Assembly: GCF_028618665.1 (NCBI RefSeq)
Contig: NZ_JAQITF010000001.1
Coordinates: 1 to 64,000 of the forward strand
Direction of reading: 5' to 3'
Length of the DNA stretch: 64,000 nt
Origin: Bartonella sp. AU16XJBT
Lineage (GTDB): Bacteria > Pseudomonadota > Alphaproteobacteria > Rhizobiales > Rhizobiaceae
Shown here piece after piece: positions 40,601-49,278 of this stretch. The position numbers and the translations under genes are program-made. The first letter of the stretch is position 1. Each line of letters opens with the position of its first letter. The notes under the pieces were generated by a model. That model made no database searches. It saw only the letters and a list, made by a program, of their open reading frames with translations, and was not told where the DNA came from.

Positions 40601-41161
40601 GTGCAAAATTCTCGTTGGTTTCGCGATTTAATGCTTGCATCATGTATCTTAATAGCAAAAGTCATTGTATTGGATCCACCGCGTTTGTTGCACGCACAAA
40701 CATTTAATCACAATTTAGGCCCCAGTGGTTTACCACTTCCGCGATTTGCTTCGATTAAACCTACGCGTGTTAATGTACGCGTTGGACCAGGGAGTAACTA
40801 TTCTATCATTTTTACTTACAAAAAAAAGGGTTTACCTATTGAAATCATCCAAGAATATGATCAATGGCGCAAAATTCGTGATGCAGAAGGCGATGAAGGG
40901 TGGGTGTATCAATCGCTTTTATCAGGAAAGCGAACTGCTATAACTATTCCATGGCAAAAAGATAAAACAAAAAGGCTGATGCTACGAAAAAAACCCACCG
41001 ACAACGCAGAACTTGTGGCAGAAGTAGAGCCTAATGTCATTGGCAATATCCACCAATGCGATGGACAATGGTGCGAAATCACTCTCAATAATGTTCATGG
41101 ATGGCTTCATCAACCTCAATTATGGGGGATCTATCCTGATGAAAAAATAAAAGGTTGGTGA
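40601..41161 (+). CDS. Exported protein with two bacterial SH3 domains
   Basis: 186 residues from a GTG at 40601, with GGAG about 8 bases upstream. A signal peptide (MLASCILIAKVIVL) probably ends after LLHAQ near residue 33. Two SH3 units follow: residues about 55-110 (TRVNVRVGPGSNYSIIF, then DEGWVYQSLL) and about 122-178 (MLRKKPTDNAELVAEV, then HGWLHQPQLWG). Such SH3 proteins usually act in the periplasm or on peptidoglycan. No catalytic domain is attached. Convergent with the Irr-type gene. Confidence 0.88.
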   Translation: MQNSRWFRDLMLASCILIAKVIVLDPPRLLHAQTFNHNLGPSGLPLPRFASIKPTRVNVRVGPGSNYSIIFTYKKKGLPIEIIQEYDQWRKIRDAEGDEGWVYQSLLSGKRTAITIPWQKDKTKRLMLRKKPTDNAELVAEVEPNVIGNIHQCDGQWCEITLNNVHGWLHQPQLWGIYPDEKIKGW

Positions 41162-41207
41162 ATGCTCAAATGCATCAAGTTTAATTTTTATTCCTCATTG
41201 AATATGC

Positions 41208-41720
41208 TTATTCCCTATCACAAGATTGATTTCTTTGTCTCAATCGAACAATCAAATCAACATGTGAAATTTCCATACCTTTTGGTGGCTTAGGCAAATT
41301 TCTAATAATGGAAGCTTTTTCCAAATCACATGGAATATCAAAAATACGATTTTCGCCTTCTATATAAAAATGGTAGTGATCAGAGGTATTGGTATCAAAC
41401 CAAGTTTTTGAGCCTTCTACGGCAATAATCCGTAACAATCCCGCTTCCGTAAATTGATGAAGCGTATTGTAAACCGTTGCTAAGGATACAGGAACACCTG
41501 CCCTCACCGCTTCCTCATAGAGCTCTTCAGCAGTAATATGACGATTTCCTTCAGAAAAAATCATATGCGCAAGTTCTAACCGCTGACGTGTTGGACGCAA
41601 ACCATTTTCACGCAAACGTTTTTCTAACATAGAAGTGGAATAATATTGCACACCTTCTCCACACTCTTTTATGGACTGTTGCTCTTCATTCATCTCTGAA
41701 TTGTCTGCACTTCCTGACAT
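41208..41720 (-). CDS. irr: Fur-family iron response regulator Irr
   Basis: About 170 residues from ATG 41720; in-frame TTG starts at 41732 (AGGA 7 bases upstream) or 41750 would be longer, and the first of these has the better ribosome site. The DNA-binding winged helix is near GLRPTRQRLELAHMIF and VSLATVYNTLHQFTEAGLL; the metal or heme region is SDHYHFYIEGENRIFDIP. In Rhizobiales, Irr responds to heme status and controls iron and heme genes; in Bartonella it also controls heme-binding proteins. The classic heme motif GCPWHD of Bradyrhizobium is absent. It is divergent from fabA, an arrangement found in related genomes. Confidence 0.9.
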   Translation of the reverse strand: MSGSADNSEMNEEQQSIKECGEGVQYYSTSMLEKRLRENGLRPTRQRLELAHMIFSEGNRHITAEELYEEAVRAGVPVSLATVYNTLHQFTEAGLLRIIAVEGSKTWFDTNTSDHYHFYIEGENRIFDIPCDLEKASIIRNLPKPPKGMEISHVDLIVRLRQRNQSCDRE

Positions 41721-41953
41721 ATTACAAACCAAAATATCTTCCTGCGTCAATAAGATAAAAATAGAAAAAAATGGGGATAGTATGGTGCAATCTTGTATTC
41801 CATTTTTAAATAATTATTTGTGTAGAATACATGAAAAAGGGCTTTTGTCATTAAAAATGATATAAAATCATTTCCCTCTCTTTAAAATTTGCTCTAAAAG
41901 TAGATTGGGGAAAAGCGCAGAAATAAAGATATATGCAAATAAATGGAGTAACC

Positions 41954-42463
41954 ATGGCTGAACAAAAGTCTCGCTATACTTATGAAGAGCTTCTAAGCTG
42001 CGCTCGCGGCGAAATGTTTGGTAAGGGTAATGCGCAATTGCCGGCACCACCAATGTTGATGATTCATCGAATCACTCAAATCAGTGAAACTGGTGGCAAA
42101 TATGATAAAGGAATGGTTCGCGCCGAATTTGACATTACACCAGACCTTTGGGTCTTTAATTGTCACTTTATAGGCGATCCCGTTATGCCAGGATGTCTTG
42201 GATTGGATGGTATGTGGCAATTAACAGGTTTTTTTCTTGGTTGGTTAGGAGAACCAGGGAAAGGAAGAGCGATATCAACAGGTGAAGTGAAGTTATCAGG
42301 TATGGTAACGCCACAAACCAAACTTCTTGAATATGAAATAGATTTTAAGCGTATTCGACGTGGAAATTTAGTCTTAGGAATAGCTGATGGGTGGCTAAAA
42401 GCAGATGGAGAAACTATTTATAAGGCAAATGATTTGCGCGTTGCTTTATTCAAAGAAGATTGA
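41954..42463 (+). CDS. fabA: 3-hydroxydecanoyl-ACP dehydratase/isomerase
   Basis: 169 residues from the ATG at 41954, which has GGAG 5 bases upstream; an in-frame ATG at 41933 lacks one. The catalytic His lies in [15 protein letters not shown] and the Asp in LGLDGMWQ. It dehydrates 3-hydroxyacyl-ACP and isomerises trans-2 to cis-3-decenoyl-ACP, the entry to unsaturated fatty acids. First gene of fabA-fabB-fabI. Confidence 0.97.
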   Translation: MAEQKSRYTYEELLSCARGEMFGKGNAQLPAPPMLMIHRITQISETGGKYDKGMVRAEFDITPDLWVFNCHFIGDPVMPGCLGLDGMWQLTGFFLGWLGEPGKGRAISTGEVKLSGMVTPQTKLLEYEIDFKRIRRGNLVLGIADGWLKADGETIYKANDLRVALFKED

Positions 42464-42520
42464 ATGTTATTTTCATCAGGAAGAATTTTTTACTATTCTG
42501 TATGGAATAAGGAGGTATGA

Positions 42521-43741
42521 ATGCGTCGAGTTGTTGTAACCGGAATGGGGATTGTCTCCGCGATTGGAAATGAACCTCAAGCCGTTTTAACCAGTTTACG
42601 TGAGGCAAAATCTGGGATTTCTTACGCACCTCAATATGCTGAGTTAGGCTTTCGTAGCAGAGTTTACGGCAAACCTGATATTAATATAGAAGAATTGGTC
42701 GATCGACGCGCCCTACGCTTTCATGGACGTGGAACAGCCTGGAATCATATCGCCATGGATCAAGCAATTGCTGATGCTGGTTTAGAGCCTCATGAAGTAT
42801 CAAACGAACACACAGGTATTATTATGGGTTCTGGAGGTGCTTCAACCCATTCAATCGTAGAAGCCGCTGATATTACACGCCAAAAAGGTCCAAAACGTGT
42901 TGGGCCTTTTGTTGTCCCTAAAGCGATGAGTTCTACAGCATCTGCAACATTAGCAACTTTCTTTAAAATAAAAGGGGTCAACTATTCAATCTCTTCAGCT
43001 TGTGCTACCTCCAATCATTGTATTGGGAATGCTTATGAAATGATCCAATATGGTAAACAGAAGCGCGTCTTTGCCGGTGGCTGCGAAGATTTGGATTGGA
43101 CGCTCTCTGTTTTATTCGATGCTATGGGCGCTATGTCTAGCAGATATAATGATATTCCTCACAAAGCTTCACGTGCCTATGATGTCAATCGTGATGGATT
43201 TGTTATTGCTGGGGGTGCGGGTGTTTTAGTCCTTGAAGATCTAGAACTTGCTAAAGCACGCGGAGCAAAAATCTACGGAGAAATCGTTGGATATGGCGTA
43301 ACATCCGATGGGCATGACATGGTCGCTCCATCAGGAGAGGGAGCAGAACGGTGCATGCGCATGGCCCTTGCAACAGTCGATAATAAAATTGATTATATCA
43401 ATCCCCATGCAACAGCAACGCCTGTTGGCGATCCTCCGGAAATAGAGGCTATTCGCCGTATTTTTGGAGCGGGTGATCAATGCCCACCCATTTCTGCTAC
43501 CAAATCTCTAACAGGACATTCCTTAGGAGCCGCAGGTGTTCACGAAGCAATCTATACATTGTTAATGATGAATCATAATTTTATTTGTGAAAGTGCCCAT
43601 ATTGAAGAACTTGATCCAGCTTTTGCTGATATGCCAATCGTTCGTGAACGACGTGATCATCAACAACTAAATACTGTATTGTCAAATACTTTTGGCTTTG
43701 GCGGTACCAATGCAACGCTTGTTTTTCAACGCTATATATAA
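42521..43741 (+). CDS. fabB: 3-oxoacyl-ACP synthase I
   Basis: 406 residues, normal length. The catalytic triad is Cys in [12 protein letters not shown] near residue 163, His in [11 protein letters not shown] near 298 and His in [12 protein letters not shown] near 333. It elongates the cis-3-decenoyl-ACP made by FabA. AAGGAGG precedes the ATG. The 57-base gap after fabA fits one operon. Confidence 0.97.
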   Translation: MRRVVVTGMGIVSAIGNEPQAVLTSLREAKSGISYAPQYAELGFRSRVYGKPDINIEELVDRRALRFHGRGTAWNHIAMDQAIADAGLEPHEVSNEHTGIIMGSGGASTHSIVEAADITRQKGPKRVGPFVVPKAMSSTASATLATFFKIKGVNYSISSACATSNHCIGNAYEMIQYGKQKRVFAGGCEDLDWTLSVLFDAMGAMSSRYNDIPHKASRAYDVNRDGFVIAGGAGVLVLEDLELAKARGAKIYGEIVGYGVTSDGHDMVAPSGEGAERCMRMALATVDNKIDYINPHATATPVGDPPEIEAIRRIFGAGDQCPPISATKSLTGHSLGAAGVHEAIYTLLMMNHNFICESAHIEELDPAFADMPIVRERRDHQQLNTVLSNTFGFGGTNATLVFQRYI

Positions 43742-43789
43742 ATGAAAGTTCTTAGCAATTGAAAAAAGTACGGTCTTACGGAGAATAAT

Positions 43790-44608
43790 ATGAAAGGTTT
43801 GATGGAGGGCAAACGTGGCCTTATTATGGGAATTGCGAATGACCATTCAATTGCTTGGGGCATTGCCTGTCAACTCGCACAAGCAGGAGCTGAATTAGCA
43901 TTAACTTATCAAGGAGATGCTTTCGGAAAACGTGTTCAGCCCCTCGCTGATAAACTTGGCTGCAAATTGGTTCTAGAGTGTGATGTTGAAAAAATTGAAA
44001 ATGTTGACGACGTCTTTGAAAAACTTGAAAAAGAATGGAAAACGATTGATTTTATTGTTCATGCCATTGGTTTTTCAGATAAAAATCAACTAAAAGGGCG
44101 TTACGTTGATGTTACAACGCGTGAAAATTTTCAACGTACAATGGTTATTTCAGCTTATTCCTTTACTGAAATTGCTCAACGCGCGGGGAAGCTTATGCCT
44201 CATGGAGGGGCACTTTTAACCCTTACTTATGGCGCTTCACAGCAAGTTGTCCCTAATTATAATATCATGGGGGTAGCTAAGGCTGCTTTAGAATCTATGG
44301 TACGTTATTTAGCTGCGGACTTTGGTCCGCAAAATATCCGCGTCAATGCGATTTCAGCAGGTCCTGTTAGAACCTTAGCGGGTAATGGTATTGCAGCTGC
44401 ACGTGCAATATTTTCACATCAACAACGTAATGCCCCATTACGTCGTACTGTGAATATTCATGAAATTGGAAAGTCCGCTCTTTATCTACTCTCTGACTTG
44501 TCATCAGGCGTTACGGGTGAAATCCATTATGTTGATTCAGGCTACAACATCATGTCTATGCCAATACTTGAAGAACTGAAAAAAACTGAAGATTCCCAAG
44601 AAGGATAA
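43790..44608 (+). CDS. fabI: Enoyl-ACP reductase (NADH)
   Basis: 272 residues. Short-chain dehydrogenase fold with the FabI form of the cofactor motif (GIANDHSIAWGIA) and catalytic Tyr-x6-Lys in NYNIMGVAKAA. Completes the elongation cycle. Last gene of the fab operon; a C-terminal acidic tail (KKTEDSQEG) is present. Confidence 0.97.
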   Translation: MKGLMEGKRGLIMGIANDHSIAWGIACQLAQAGAELALTYQGDAFGKRVQPLADKLGCKLVLECDVEKIENVDDVFEKLEKEWKTIDFIVHAIGFSDKNQLKGRYVDVTTRENFQRTMVISAYSFTEIAQRAGKLMPHGGALLTLTYGASQQVVPNYNIMGVAKAALESMVRYLAADFGPQNIRVNAISAGPVRTLAGNGIAAARAIFSHQQRNAPLRRTVNIHEIGKSALYLLSDLSSGVTGEIHYVDSGYNIMSMPILEELKKTEDSQEG

Positions 44609-44611
44609 AAA

Positions 44612-45460
44612 ATGCCCGACTTTAAAACATATGTAGAATGCTTTAGTCGCGTATTGAGCGGCGTTCTCTACTAGACTGAACCTCATAGAGACGGGCTTCA
44701 AGTCCAATCTGTTGCATATATGATGACACACAATTCTCACCAAGGGAACACGACCTGTTGCAGAAAAAAAGAAATCATTACAAGATAGCAAACAGCTTGT
44801 TTCAAAATTTTTAATGCCTCTGATGACAAGGAAAATAAAATTCTATTGCAGTATTACATTTTCCTTTCATATTTTCGAGCCAAGGATAATCCATACATTT
44901 CTCTCGATCTGATCTTTATCAATATAACGCAAAGGACCTGTATGCCCCCTGTAAGGATAAGCAAACACAAAGCCAATTGTATCAATTGTTGTTGTTTTGC
45001 AAAGTGTTTTATAAAAATCCGGTATATCTCTCCAATCCATTTTGCAAGAAAGTTTTGTGTTTTATGGAGTTGTTTTCCTAACAAAGCCCATGCTTTTTCT
45101 GCTTCTTGTAAATCAACATCCAATCCCAAAGCCCCAGCATATTTAGGACAAATATTAAGGCGGTTTAGTATTAAGGCGATTTAGTGCTTTCTTTACTGTT
45201 GCCGCTTCTGTATGCCAGACAGGAGCAAATGTGCCGCGTATCTCTGTTTTATTTCTCTCTGAAACGGGGAAACAACCTCATTTGGGAAGAATATAAAGGC
45301 ATAAAGATAGGGATCATCTTTCAGCTTTACCATCATCCTTTAATTCAGCTGTACGTCTTTCACAGCAATATCTTTTAAATAATGAAGGTTACGCCTTCCC
45401 TCACGCTCTTATTTTTTCCGTTCTTTAATGAAATCACTCCCTTGAGGTATCAGATAAGAT
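44612..45460 (-). pseudogene. Integrase (tyrosine recombinase) remnant
   Basis: Minus-strand pieces in changing frames follow integrase order: PIKERKK-type start near 45430, APVWHTEAATVKKALNRL near 45210, GALGLDVDLQEAEKAWALLG and KQLHKTQNFLAKWIGEI near 45120, QLALCLLILTGG, then PLSSEALKILKQA, NDFFFSATGR and a degraded LEARPHGFRSS-like stretch near 44700. Many stops and frame changes; clearly dead. Related to the fragment at 22785-23165. Confidence 0.7.
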
Positions 45461-45625
45461 AGAATGTCTAAAAAAACACTATTGCTGTTGCTCATTTACA
45501 TACTTTTTTAAAATACATACTTTTTTAAAAAGACATCTCTCAATGCACGCAATTCCATTTCACAATGGTACCTATAAACAGTATAATTAAAATCTTCTGT
45601 GAAATACATACCCCTTTTTGCACCA
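45461..45625 (-). repeat. Inverted repeat, left arm
   Basis: On the minus strand it reads GTATTTCACAG, ATTTTAATTATACTGTTTAT, GAATTGCGTGCATTGAGAGA and TGTCTTTTTAAAAAAGTATGT. The same blocks occur on the plus strand at 46069-46235. This arm also has a small local duplication of TTTTAAAAAAGTATGT. Confidence 0.85.
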
Positions 45626-45751
45626 CCATTTTACTTACCAAATTCTCATGTTGCAACACTCCTTGTCACTTGAGATGATTCATTAGAAGTATTTTTACTC
45701 TTTTCTTAAATAACTTTTATCCACACGCCAACCCACTTGCGACATACAAGC
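45618..45751 (-). repeat. Dispersed repeat, copy 4
   Basis: On the minus strand: CTTGTATGTCGCAAGTGGGT, GCGTGTGGATAAAAG, TCTCAAGTGACAAGGAGTGT, GCAACATGAGAATTTGG and AAAATGGTGGTGCAA. It leads directly into an integrase remnant, as copy 1 does. It contains TTATCCACA at 45717-45725. Confidence 0.6.
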
Positions 45752-45989
45752 AAATAATTTTGATTAATTCAATACAAAAACACGATAAAATATTCATATA
45801 AATCAACATATTATCTTTATATCATATTATTTTTCAGTTTAAATGACAGCCACAAATACAATAATATTCTTTCAATTTCAGACCTTCACATTTGAATCAA
45901 AAAAATCATTTTTTGCATATAAAAAAGCAAAATTGATATGTAGGAAAAGAAAAGGCGTAAATATCTCTACTGCCCCCCCCCACAAGTGC

Positions 45990-46071
45990 CAAAAGCTGCC
46001 TTAACATTGTGAGCTAGAAAAGTGTGTGATAACGTCGGCCTTCTCCTTTGCAAGCATAAAGATAGGGGGTG
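45990..46071 (+). repeat. Dispersed repeat, copy 5 (partial)
   Basis: Only the 3' blocks are clear (TTAACATTGTGAGCTAGAAAAGTG region and GGGGGTGCAA). It precedes the right inverted arm as copy 4 precedes the left arm. A run of nine C residues lies just before it at 45973-45981. Confidence 0.45.
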
Positions 46072-46290
46072 CAATAGGTTTTGTGTATTTCACAGGGATT
46101 TTAATTATACTGTTTATGTATCATTGTGTAATGGAATCGCGTGCATTGAGAGATGTCTTTTTAAAAAAGTATGTGAATGAGCAGCAATAGTGTTTTGTTT
46201 TGCGCGAGAGGCATGCCCCCATTAAAGAACGAGAAAAACAAAATATCCCTTTCATCATATTACAGAAATATGTTTAAGTGGAAACAATAA
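46069..46290 (+). pseudogene. Second integrase 5' remnant and right inverted arm
   Basis: Same sequence blocks as the left arm, then PIKEREK-like codons near 46205-46230 matching the integrase start at 22860 and 45430. It stops almost at once. The catalytic part is missing. Confidence 0.55.
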
Positions 46291-46474
46291 TTTATTTTCA
46301 AAGAGATAACTCTTAGATAAAAACTTTTATATTTCATAAAAATATAAAATGATATGAATCTATAATTTGCTGAAATACGACCATCTTACACAATCATCAA
46401 TACAATCTATTTTATATTTCTATCATAATATGTTTCTATTTTTTACGATTGGAATTATTTAAAAACGCAGGATA

Positions 46475-47482
46475 TCATTGTATTTCGTCCTTGAGAGTGC
46501 GGCTTAATAATGTGTTAGCCGCTTCAGTTATGTTTTTACCACAATAGAGAATTTGATAAATTTGTTTTACAATAGGCATTTCCACCCCAATACGTTTCGC
46601 TAACGTATGTACTTCCTTGGTATTTAAGTACCCTTCCACAACTTGACCAATTTCTTTTTCCGCTTCTTTTATATCTATCCCTTTACCAAGAAGTATTCCA
46701 AAACGGCGATTACGCGACTGATTATCAGTACATGTCAAAACCAGATCACCTAAGCCTGTCATTCCCATAAATGTGGAAAGCTCAGCACCCATAGCGCCCC
46801 CTAAACGACTGATTTCAGCTAGTCCTCGTGTGATGAGCGCTATTCGTGCATTTGCCCCAAATCCCATGCCATCTGATATTCCTGCACCAATAGCAATAAC
46901 ATTTTTGACGGCTCCCCCTAATTGAACACCAATCATATCTGAGCTTTTATAAACTCTAAAACTTTTGTCACAATGAAAAAGTTGCTGCAATTCTTTACCA
47001 AACGCAACATCAGAAGCTGCTATCGTCATTGCAGTAGGCCAACCAATAGCTAGTTCTTTAGCAAAAGTTGGTCCAGAAAAAACAGCTAAAGGAATTTTTT
47101 CACCTAAAATCTCACGAGCAACTTCTTGTAAGAAACGTCCTGTACCATGTTCTAAACCTTTCGTTGCCCAAATAACGCGTGAATGCTGATCCAAATAAGG
47201 CTGAATATTATACAACACTTGATGAAATACATGGCTTGGAACAGCGATTAATATATTATCACTTGCTGTTATTGCAGTTTCAAGCGAAGCTTCAAGGAGT
47301 AAATTTTCAGGAAATCGAATATCAGGTAAATATACTTGATTACAACGTTGTTCTTGTAATTTTTTGATGTGTTGAGAATTATATCCCCAAAGTAAAACAT
47401 TATGGCCATTACGAGCAAGAGCAATCGCTAATGCAGTACCAAAAGAACCAGCACCAATAACTGTCATTGCAACGGTTTTCAT
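46475..47482 (-). CDS. gpsA: Glycerol-3-phosphate dehydrogenase [NAD(P)+]
   Basis: 335 residues. The N-terminal Rossmann motif [20 protein letters not shown] binds NAD(P). The catalytic lysine segment is [20 protein letters not shown] near residue 190. The R(I/A)LITRGLAE signature and [11 protein letters not shown] follow. Makes sn-glycerol-3-phosphate for phospholipid synthesis. A single gene on the minus strand, ATG at 47482. Confidence 0.97.
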   Translation of the reverse strand: MKTVAMTVIGAGSFGTALAIALARNGHNVLLWGYNSQHIKKLQEQRCNQVYLPDIRFPENLLLEASLETAITASDNILIAVPSHVFHQVLYNIQPYLDQHSRVIWATKGLEHGTGRFLQEVAREILGEKIPLAVFSGPTFAKELAIGWPTAMTIAASDVAFGKELQQLFHCDKSFRVYKSSDMIGVQLGGAVKNVIAIGAGISDGMGFGANARIALITRGLAEISRLGGAMGAELSTFMGMTGLGDLVLTCTDNQSRNRRFGILLGKGIDIKEAEKEIGQVVEGYLNTKEVHTLAKRIGVEMPIVKQIYQILYCGKNITEAANTLLSRTLKDEIQ

Positions 47483-47834
47483 TCAGTTTTCTGATTATTC
47501 TCTAAATTGTCAATTTCAATTGCACGTTATTATTACAAATAACTTCAATGCTCTCTTTAACATAAACACTGTAAAACTAAAACGTTACTTCTTCACAGCT
47601 TTATCTCACACAACATAAAAATGTTTTTCACACTCTTTTTTGTATTGAATTGTACAAACACTATTCTTTGTATATTCTACAAATAGCTATTTGTTTGAAA
47701 AAATTAAAGCTTGATTAAATACTCAATGGACCGTTTTGTTAAAAATACAAGTATATTCAAAACCATGATACCCATTCCACCGATATCTTACACTTAGCCC
47801 CCTCTTCATATTCTATGAACTTAGCAACAACATT
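47483..47834. other. Gap upstream of gpsA
   Basis: No gene seen. AT-rich sequence between the cyoD 3' hairpin and gpsA; the gpsA promoter should lie at the left end. Confidence 0.35.
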
Positions 47835-47867
47835 TGTGGAGCTGATACATGCCGCATCAGCTCCACA
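47835..47867 (-). terminator. Strong hairpin after cyoD
   Basis: A 12-base perfect stem (TGTGGAGCTGAT with ATCAGCTCCACA) and a 9-base loop, 14 bases after the cyoD stop. On the minus strand no U-tract follows, so it may end transcription with help from another factor or protect the mRNA 3' end. Confidence 0.5.
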
Positions 47868-47881
47868 GGTATTTATCACAA

Positions 47882-48610
47882 CTATTCTACAGGAGTTTGC
47901 ATACTTGGAACTTGATCCATGGGCATTTCTGAACCAGGCGCTTGATCTACAGGAGTTTGCATACTTGGAACTGGCTCCATAGGCATTTCTGAACCAGGTG
48001 CTTGATCTACAGGAGTTTGCATACTTGGAACTGGCTCCATAGGCATTTCTGAACCAGGTGCTTGATCTACAGGAGTTTGCATACTTGGAACTGGCTCCAT
48101 AGGCATTTCTGAACCAGGCGCTTGATCTACAGGAGTTTGCATACTTGGAACTGGCTCCATGGATATTTCTGAATCCACCATCTTTTCTGGCTGTTTTCTT
48201 ACGGATATATCTTTGTTTGATAATTGCTCAGATATTGAAGAATCATCTACACCTGATATTTTCGGTTCAATAACACGTCCTGAACCACCCATCATATTAT
48301 AATTCAAATGGGAAATAGCCCACCAAGTTCCCCCAATAATAACAAAAACGCAAATAGCAGCAAACCATAAAGCGCTTAAATTCCACTTGGCATCTGGACC
48401 AGAGTTCAAGTGTAAAAAGAAAACAATTTGTACTATAATCTGAATAATCGCCATCCCAATAAGATATGCAACCTTTGTACTAATTGCCCAACCTTCCATC
48501 ATTCCATACATCACAGGAATAAAAGAACCCAAGGTGAAAAATACAGCCAGAATAAAACCGACTAAATAGGAACCAGTACTGGGACCATGTGTTTCATTTT
48601 GCATGCTCAT
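47882..48610 (-). CDS. cyoD: Cytochrome o ubiquinol oxidase subunit IV with repeat tail
   Basis: About 242 residues from the ATG at 48610, which overlaps the cyoC stop (TGATG) and has GGAG 7 bases upstream. The first ~115 residues are a normal CyoD with three membrane helices (SYLVGFILAVFFTLGSFIPV, VAYLIGMAIIQIIVQIVFFL, LWFAAICVFVIIGGTWW). Then come ~125 extra residues, including about five 20-residue repeats of the type PGSEMPMEPVPSM. E. coli CyoD is about 110 residues, so the tail is an addition; by CyoD topology it would lie in the periplasm. CyoD helps assemble the bo3 oxidase. Confidence 0.93.
   Translation of the reverse strand: MSMQNETHGPSTGSYLVGFILAVFFTLGSFIPVMYGMMEGWAISTKVAYLIGMAIIQIIVQIVFFLHLNSGPDAKWNLSALWFAAICVFVIIGGTWWAISHLNYNMMGGSGRVIEPKISGVDDSSISEQLSNKDISVRKQPEKMVDSEISMEPVPSMQTPVDQAPGSEMPMEPVPSMQTPVDQAPGSEMPMEPVPSMQTPVDQAPGSEMPMEPVPSMQTPVDQAPGSEMPMDQVPSMQTPVE
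47885..48170 (-). repeat. 60-base tandem repeat in cyoD
   Basis: Nearly five copies with an exact 60-base period (20 codons). The three central copies are identical apart from one T/C change at the unit end; the outer copies diverge slightly. Copy-number change would keep the frame. Confidence 0.97.
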
Positions 48611-49278
48611 CACAACGCTCCTAATAGATAAACCATGGTGAAAACACCAACCCATACAATATCAAGTAAATGCCAAAAAATGGAAAGGCATGCTAAACGT
48701 GTTTTATTATTCTGATCCAAGCCATGACGACGAAGATGAAAAAACATCACGACCATCCAAAGAAGACCAACACTTACGTGCAGTCCATGCGTACCAACCA
48801 AAGCAAAAAACGCTGACCAATAAGCAGACAGTATCTCCCGTCCAAAAAGTTGTAGACCTGTTGAAGGATCAATACCCGCATAAGCATTTGGATCGTAATA
48901 AAATACCTCACTCAAGAGTTCATGGAATTCGTAAAGTTCCATAGCAATGAAACAACACCCAAATACAAAGGTTATAGCCATCCATAAACGCACACCACTG
49001 ATGTTGTTTTTATGTGCTTGTACCATTGCAAAGCCATAAGTGACGGAAGAAAACAATAAAAAAGCAGTCTCAACCAAAACAAACTTTAAATCAATAAACT
49101 CATTCCCTGCCTTACCGCCGCCATAAGAAGCAGAAAAGACAGCAAAACTTGAAAAAAGTGTCGAAAACAGGATTAAGTCTGAAAGGATATAGACCCAAAA
49201 ACCAAACGTCATTACCGAGCTACTATCGTGGTGAAGTTCATCCACAGTACTCGCATTATTCATTGTTACTGCACTCAT
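48610..49278 (-). CDS. cyoC: Cytochrome o ubiquinol oxidase subunit III
   Basis: 222 residues, five membrane helices, heme-copper oxidase subunit III fold (FGFWVYILSDLILFSTLFSSF, then GTHGLHVSVGLLWMVVMFFH and HLLDIVWVGVFTMVYL). It overlaps cyoB by 4 bases and cyoD by 1 base. Part of the proton-pumping bo3 quinol oxidase in the inner membrane. Confidence 0.97.
   Translation of the reverse strand: MSAVTMNNASTVDELHHDSSSVMTFGFWVYILSDLILFSTLFSSFAVFSASYGGGKAGNEFIDLKFVLVETAFLLFSSVTYGFAMVQAHKNNISGVRLWMAITFVFGCCFIAMELYEFHELLSEVFYYDPNAYAGIDPSTGLQLFGREILSAYWSAFFALVGTHGLHVSVGLLWMVVMFFHLRRHGLDQNNKTRLACLSIFWHLLDIVWVGVFTMVYLLGAL

Noticed and set aside
45973..45981. Run of nine C residues as a phase-variable tract
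   Set aside because: It lies in decayed non-coding sequence with no gene to switch.
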